Of a DNA stretch of 64,000 bases, positions 59,823 to 64,000 are shown in pieces; the first letter of the stretch is position 1; the number at the start of each line of letters is the position of its first letter. The stretch is taken from assembly GCA_001566295.1 (NCBI GenBank), contig KQ964250.1:248001-312000 (forward strand). The letters run 5' to 3'. The DNA is from Microdochium bolleyi (Eukaryota; Ascomycota; Sordariomycetes; Xylariales; Microdochiaceae). The notes below the pieces were generated by a model. That model ran no database searches, was not told where the DNA came from, and worked only from the letters and a program-made list of their open reading frames with translations. The position numbers and the translations under genes were made by a program.

Positions 59823-62003
59823 GTTAGAGTCAACTGCGGCCGGTCAAGGAACGACCAAGGCGAAACCAGGGCGGCAGCTGGCTTGTCCCGAGGCAGGCTC
59901 AAAAGTTGAACGAGAGCAGGATTTGGAGCGAGTCGTATGGGCTCAAGCTGTCCAGCTGGGGGCTGAGCAATAGATGGGAAACAAGAGATGTGTCGCGACG
60001 ACGCACGTACATGCTATGAAGTCGTCGTCAGGCAACACGGGCAATGATGAAGCAAAACCGACGAGCTGACCGATCGTGAACGAAGAATGAGGTGGTATCG
60101 GGCAGGGATTGGGGATTGGTGAGCCACCTGGTTATGTCGACTTCGAGCTGGATACCGTAAGGCACGCTGGCATGCGAGACTGACTTGTAGCTGGTGAGCA
60201 CTAATGATGATGATAAACCTTGAGGAGATCTCGCAGGACGTCAGGAAACCTGCCCGCGACTCGAGAGTGGCCGCCCTAGAGGGCGCCTCTTTGGGATAGA
60301 GATCTGCTGGGCGCTCTAGCAACGAGCAGACGCAGCCACGCCCGCAATCGGGTGGGTCATTGCAAGACAGCCTTGGGTACGAGATGCTCCTGAACGCGCC
60401 GGAGTCGAGCTTGAGGCTGTGCGGGAGCGATCCGCACCCATCCCGTGCGGTCGTGCCCCTAAGGGCAAATCACAAAATGCATCCTACACGGAAGCGAGTC
60501 GCCCCCAATCCCTGACTGCTGCCACGCAACTTGGAGTGTGGCCAGTCTGCCGCGTGTGCGGGTGCCGAGCCGCCAGAGCTTCGGTGGGTGCCCGTCCGTT
60601 CACGTGGCCCCCGAGGTTGTCTGAGGAGCACCTTGGGATTCATGTCACTGATGGCAAACACAGTGACCAAGGTGAAGGCATCCGACGATACTTCCGCGGA
60701 TGGCTGCTTCGCCATGGCCATTATCGAGCTGCCGACCCCTGATTCCGGAGCTGAGGATGCTTGCCAACGCGGGCTTCCCAGTTCCTGCTGCATCCCGCAG
60801 CTGAACGCGAGTGCCGATCAGTCGGCCCCAGAGCGCACGCTGATGTGGGACAGAACGCTCTAGACCAGCCGATCATTGGGGCCGGCCTGCCGCCAACCTG
60901 AGGAATGCGTGCAACAAGCGTGCAAGAGCCAGAGGGCATGACGGCTGAGCAAATCCTCCGGAACAAAAAGACAGTACACACATATCTCTACGTGTCGTTG
61001 TCGGACAGGAACAAGCAGCGACGGTTGTTACAGGTCCTACAGGCACGTGCAACACCGCATTTGCAGACACTCGAGACAGGGGCTGCGCGGCCTCTCGGGC
61101 CATTGCCCAGCATGGCCGATCGGAATGTTTCCATCCCTCACGATCTTGACCGAGTCAGGTCGGGCGCCCCAAGCCTGTTGAGATCGCGCCAATCCAATAG
61201 AGTGGTCGAGTACCCAAACGGCTGGGCAAGGGCGGGGCGTCCCTTGTCCACCATCACATTGAGGATCTCGATTAGGTCCTCCTCCTCGTCACGCCACGCG
61301 CAGCCTTTTTGCCCACGATGGGACTAACCTCAAAGCATCGCCAAGGTGCCAGCAGTCATTCGGCCTCTATCCTTGTTTCGGTAGTCGATGCCGCTCGGGG
61401 CGTAGTCCTATCGGGCTGGTCCAGTGTCACGATCGTGCCCCCAAGCTCGAGCACCCTGGTCAGGCATGTGCCGGAACCACCACGACAGAAATCGCACCTG
61501 ACCTGAGGTTATTCGGCTGGAACGACATTGACCAGGGGATATCAGTACACGAGCCAAGGCCACCTGTGACAAGCCCTGTCGGGTCGGTCCATCCCTTGCA
61601 GCTTCGCAAGCTCGCTTCACAGAATGTCCGCCCTGCTCAATGTACTTTCCGCACAAAGTTGAATCCCGAGCTATTGTGGATGGCTACAGCCAGCAAGCGA
61701 TCTCACGATCCCGGACACTATCTCGTGCGACGCCCGAACCGACCATGACGTTGCGACACGAATAAACCACCGGCCTGGCAGGCTGTGGCCGGTACGCTGT
61801 GGCCGGTACGTGCGCCATTCTGGATGTGTCTATTTTAGCGGACTTGGGAGACAAATCACGTCGGAATCTTGTGCACGAGAATTGGCAGGACCGCTATTCT
61901 TCTAGATCCCCCTCGACTTCCACGACAGGGGCAGTTGAAAACTTTTGCAGAGCACTACACAAGGCATTACACGTATTCCTACGCCGGTGAGACCCCGCCT
62001 CGT

Positions 62004-62021
62004 GGGGGGGGGGGGGGGGGG
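62004..62021 (+). repeat. Homopolymer of 18 G
   Basis: Eighteen consecutive G between CCTCGT and AATTGC. The exact length may be unreliable in sequencing. Confidence 0.85.
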
Positions 62022-63258
62022 AATTGCAGCCACATTGAGCAGCTTCAACTCGCGACCTGTGCCCATTGACGTATGGCCAGCTTCTGGCACGTGCCGTTCG
62101 CTGTGACCAGGCCATACACTGGCTCCGAATGTATTAGTGCGGATAGGCAGGCCGAACATAACGGAAAGGTCACAGAACACGAATCACAACGCGCCATGCA
62201 GACGGGCAATGAGTACCCGACTCCGAGATAACAATCAACATGAAGAGCACGAGGGTATGGAGAAGCACCTTGGCCGTCGAGGGTTGGCGGCTGAAGGCCT
62301 CGACACGACGGATCAGGCCGGCTCGTCTTCTCGTGAGCGTTGGTCGGCCCAAGACGCAAGTAAGAACGAGCGACACAATGCATCTGGATCTACGGCACGA
62401 TATTGATGTGGGACGACGCCTGTGATGATGGAGCAGAAAGACGACAGCACGCTTGTATTCAGGTGCCTCCCAGACCGGCCTGCGAGCTGGGACGAGTGGT
62501 GGCCCACCGATCAAGGCACCCAATCTCGAGATGTGTGGTTCGCGAGAGCACGTGACTGATCGCTCCCCTTGACAGATGGCAGGATTTCCACGCGATACTT
62601 GCCTTGTACTACAATAATCGGGAGGTGGCAATCGTGTTGAGAGTGGCCGACGGGAAGGCCCAAAACCAAAGTGCTTGCCGCCAGGCCCATGCTCAGCAGC
62701 CTCCAACCACGGCCAGCCCTCGAGTGCCGCAGAGCAGGACGCCCGAGGGACCCCTGCCTGCCCCGCTCTGGGCCGCTCCTCCCCGCCAATCTGCGAGCAC
62801 AGCGCCTGCCTCGGGCCAATCATGTCGACCCCTCTGCTGAGAGGGCGCTTACAGCTCTGCGTGGACGACCCTCGCGGGCCGCTCATTGGCTGCGCCCACA
62901 CCAGTCACAACCATGTCGTGATACCTCCATGCAGGGCGGCGGGCGGCACCCGGCCTGCCTCTTCCCGCCCGGGCCTCCAGTCCTGCTAAAAGGGCTCCCG
63001 TGGCCGCTCTCGCGGTCGCCCCCGGGCCTCCCGTCAAGGCTGTCTGCGACCATAGACAACGCTTCTCGGGCGACGACAAAGTATCAGCGAGCGAGCAACA
63101 AGTCGGTCGCATCTTGCACGACCGGCCAAAACCACCCTCGACATCGTCGGGTTCCGTCGGCAGTGTCGTATGCAAACAACCAGCCTCTTGGAGAGCCGGC
63201 TCACCACAACCACATCGACACTCGAGCAAGTCATCCATACCACTTCACTACCATCGCG

Positions 63259-64000
63259 ATGGCCTACCGACCAGTCCACCGACAATGGCGGACGCCCAAA
63301 CGGGTCTTCTACATCCCCCTCATCTTTGAGCTGGGCGCCATGGTTGCCCTCCTGATCCTCTTCGGCATCGCCCAGCCAGACTTGTTCCGCACCCAACTAT
63401 GGCGGGCCGGCGCGGATCTCGGCTTCAACTCGAGCCCAGTGCTCATCCTGTACGCCTACGCGAACCACGAGCCACTGCCTCAGATCCCGTTCGTTTGGTC
63501 GCCGATGTAAGCAACCTTCTCTGACACACGAGACATGCCTCGGCGAAAGGTGTACGTTTGCTAACGTGTGCATCCTGCCGCCAGGATTACCAACTTCAAC
63601 GTCGCCATCTCCATCATCAGCCTCTTCGTCATGATCGTCAAGCTCATCACCTTCATCATGCACGTCTGGTTCCCCATTATCTGCACTTTCTCCTACCTCG
63701 CCCTCAGCGCCCTCTACGCGACCAGCGTCTACGGCCAAGCCGGGCCTGACCACCTCGACCCTGACGTCCCCAGCAGCGTCGCCTGGTACATTGCCAAGCC
63801 CTGCACCGTGGCCGCCAATGAGAGCGTCCAGTCGTCGTGCCGCGTCGCAAAGGGGACCTTTGCGACAACAGTGTTCATGCTGTAAGCCAAGACCATGTTC
63901 TGATCTCGTGTCGTCTTTGGTACACGGAAAGCCGAACCTCGTGTATTGACTCTACTCCGTGTTGACTTAGTGCCATCTGTGTCTTCAACCTCGGCTACGG
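63259..64000 (+). CDS. Four-pass membrane protein, 5' part (runs off the window)
   Basis: Three exons so far, 63259-63506, 63585-63881 and 63973 onward, phases 2 and 2; the gene continues past 64000. It begins MAYRPVHRQWRTPKRVFY, followed by a first membrane segment (FELGAMVALLILFGIA), an outside loop with LILYAYANHEPLPQIPFVWSPM, then segments NVAISIISLFVMIVKLITFI and FPIICTFSYLALSALYATSV with the motif YGQAGPD, and a fourth starting TTVFMLAICVFNLGY. The layout matches a common fungal group of four-pass proteins of unknown role, often labelled MARVEL-like. A Cys pair (CTV, SCR) in the second outer loop could form a disulfide. The start is the first ATG after a C/A-rich leader (ATCGCGATGGCC). 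Confidence 0.8.

Larger units (their letters stand above)
59267..63258. promoter_or_regulatory. Divergent region, histidine kinase and second membrane protein gene
   Basis: 4.0 kb between divergent starts. Near the kinase (59267-59561) the kinase frame remains open and may hold extra N-terminal coding sequence. A TACCTTAAGGTA palindrome lies at 59811-59822 and an 18-base G run at 62004-62021. The last 150 bases are C/A-rich leader of the plus-strand gene. Other open frames have no domain. Confidence 0.5.

Noticed and set aside
62671..63510. 279-codon frame overlapping the start of the last gene
   Set aside because: The upstream part is chance open frame; the real start is the ATG at 63259, where the family-like sequence begins.

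Overview
The window reads as nuclear DNA of a filamentous ascomycete, most likely a Sordariomycete. The evidence is a set of recognisable Pezizomycotina proteins, short introns of about 54 to 155 bases with GTAAGT-like donors and CTAAC or CTGAC branch sites, C-rich third codon positions, CT-rich leaders and short AGGTACCT-type palindromes between genes. I support 17 protein genes. Exon models were chosen so that donor, acceptor and phase agree at every junction. All are single nuclear genes; I see no operon, CRISPR array, complete transposon or intact tRNA.

Layout. 1-9100 is a long stretch with no gene I can support. 9100-11646 is the promoter and leader of a G1 cyclin (11647-12858, +). Next come a multi-domain secreted WSC protein (14649-18714, -) and ribosomal protein S2/uS5 (19772-20697, +). 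A mitochondrial mercaptopyruvate sulfurtransferase (21662-22738, -) diverges from APC11, the RING subunit of the anaphase-promoting complex (23916-24427, +), which is followed by a conserved-looking unknown (24794-25597, +). Then follow the plasma-membrane t-SNARE Sso1 (28335-29794, +), an M50B-like membrane peptidase (30935-31813, +) and the RNA cytidine acetyltransferase Kre33/NAT10 (32221-35602, -), which diverges from a TMEM205-like protein (36322-36894, +). A zinc-independent MDR oxidoreductase (37432-38719, -) diverges from the peroxisomal import factor PEX13 (40521-41795, +).

The right third holds a 4.7 kb gene-poor gap, a small secreted cysteine protein (46455-46779, +), the inner-kinetochore subunit Ame1/CENP-U (47845-50726, +), a four-pass MARVEL-like protein with a Q/Y/G-rich tail (52241-53191, +), a hybrid histidine kinase (54653-59266, -) and the start of a second four-pass membrane protein (63259 to the window end, +).

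The genes are mostly housekeeping: cell cycle (G1 cyclin, APC11, Ame1), ribosome production (S2, Kre33), secretion and cell surface (Sso1, WSC protein, MARVEL proteins, small secreted protein), organelle function (PEX13, sulfurtransferase) and signalling (histidine kinase). They do not look like a biosynthetic or defence cluster. The least ordinary items are the layered WSC protein with duplicated Cys/Trp motifs, a C-terminal extension of about 65 residues beyond the Sso1 membrane anchor, the small Kex2-site secreted protein, a coding 18-bp minisatellite in the kinase, and recurring AGGTA/TACCT inverted repeats between genes.
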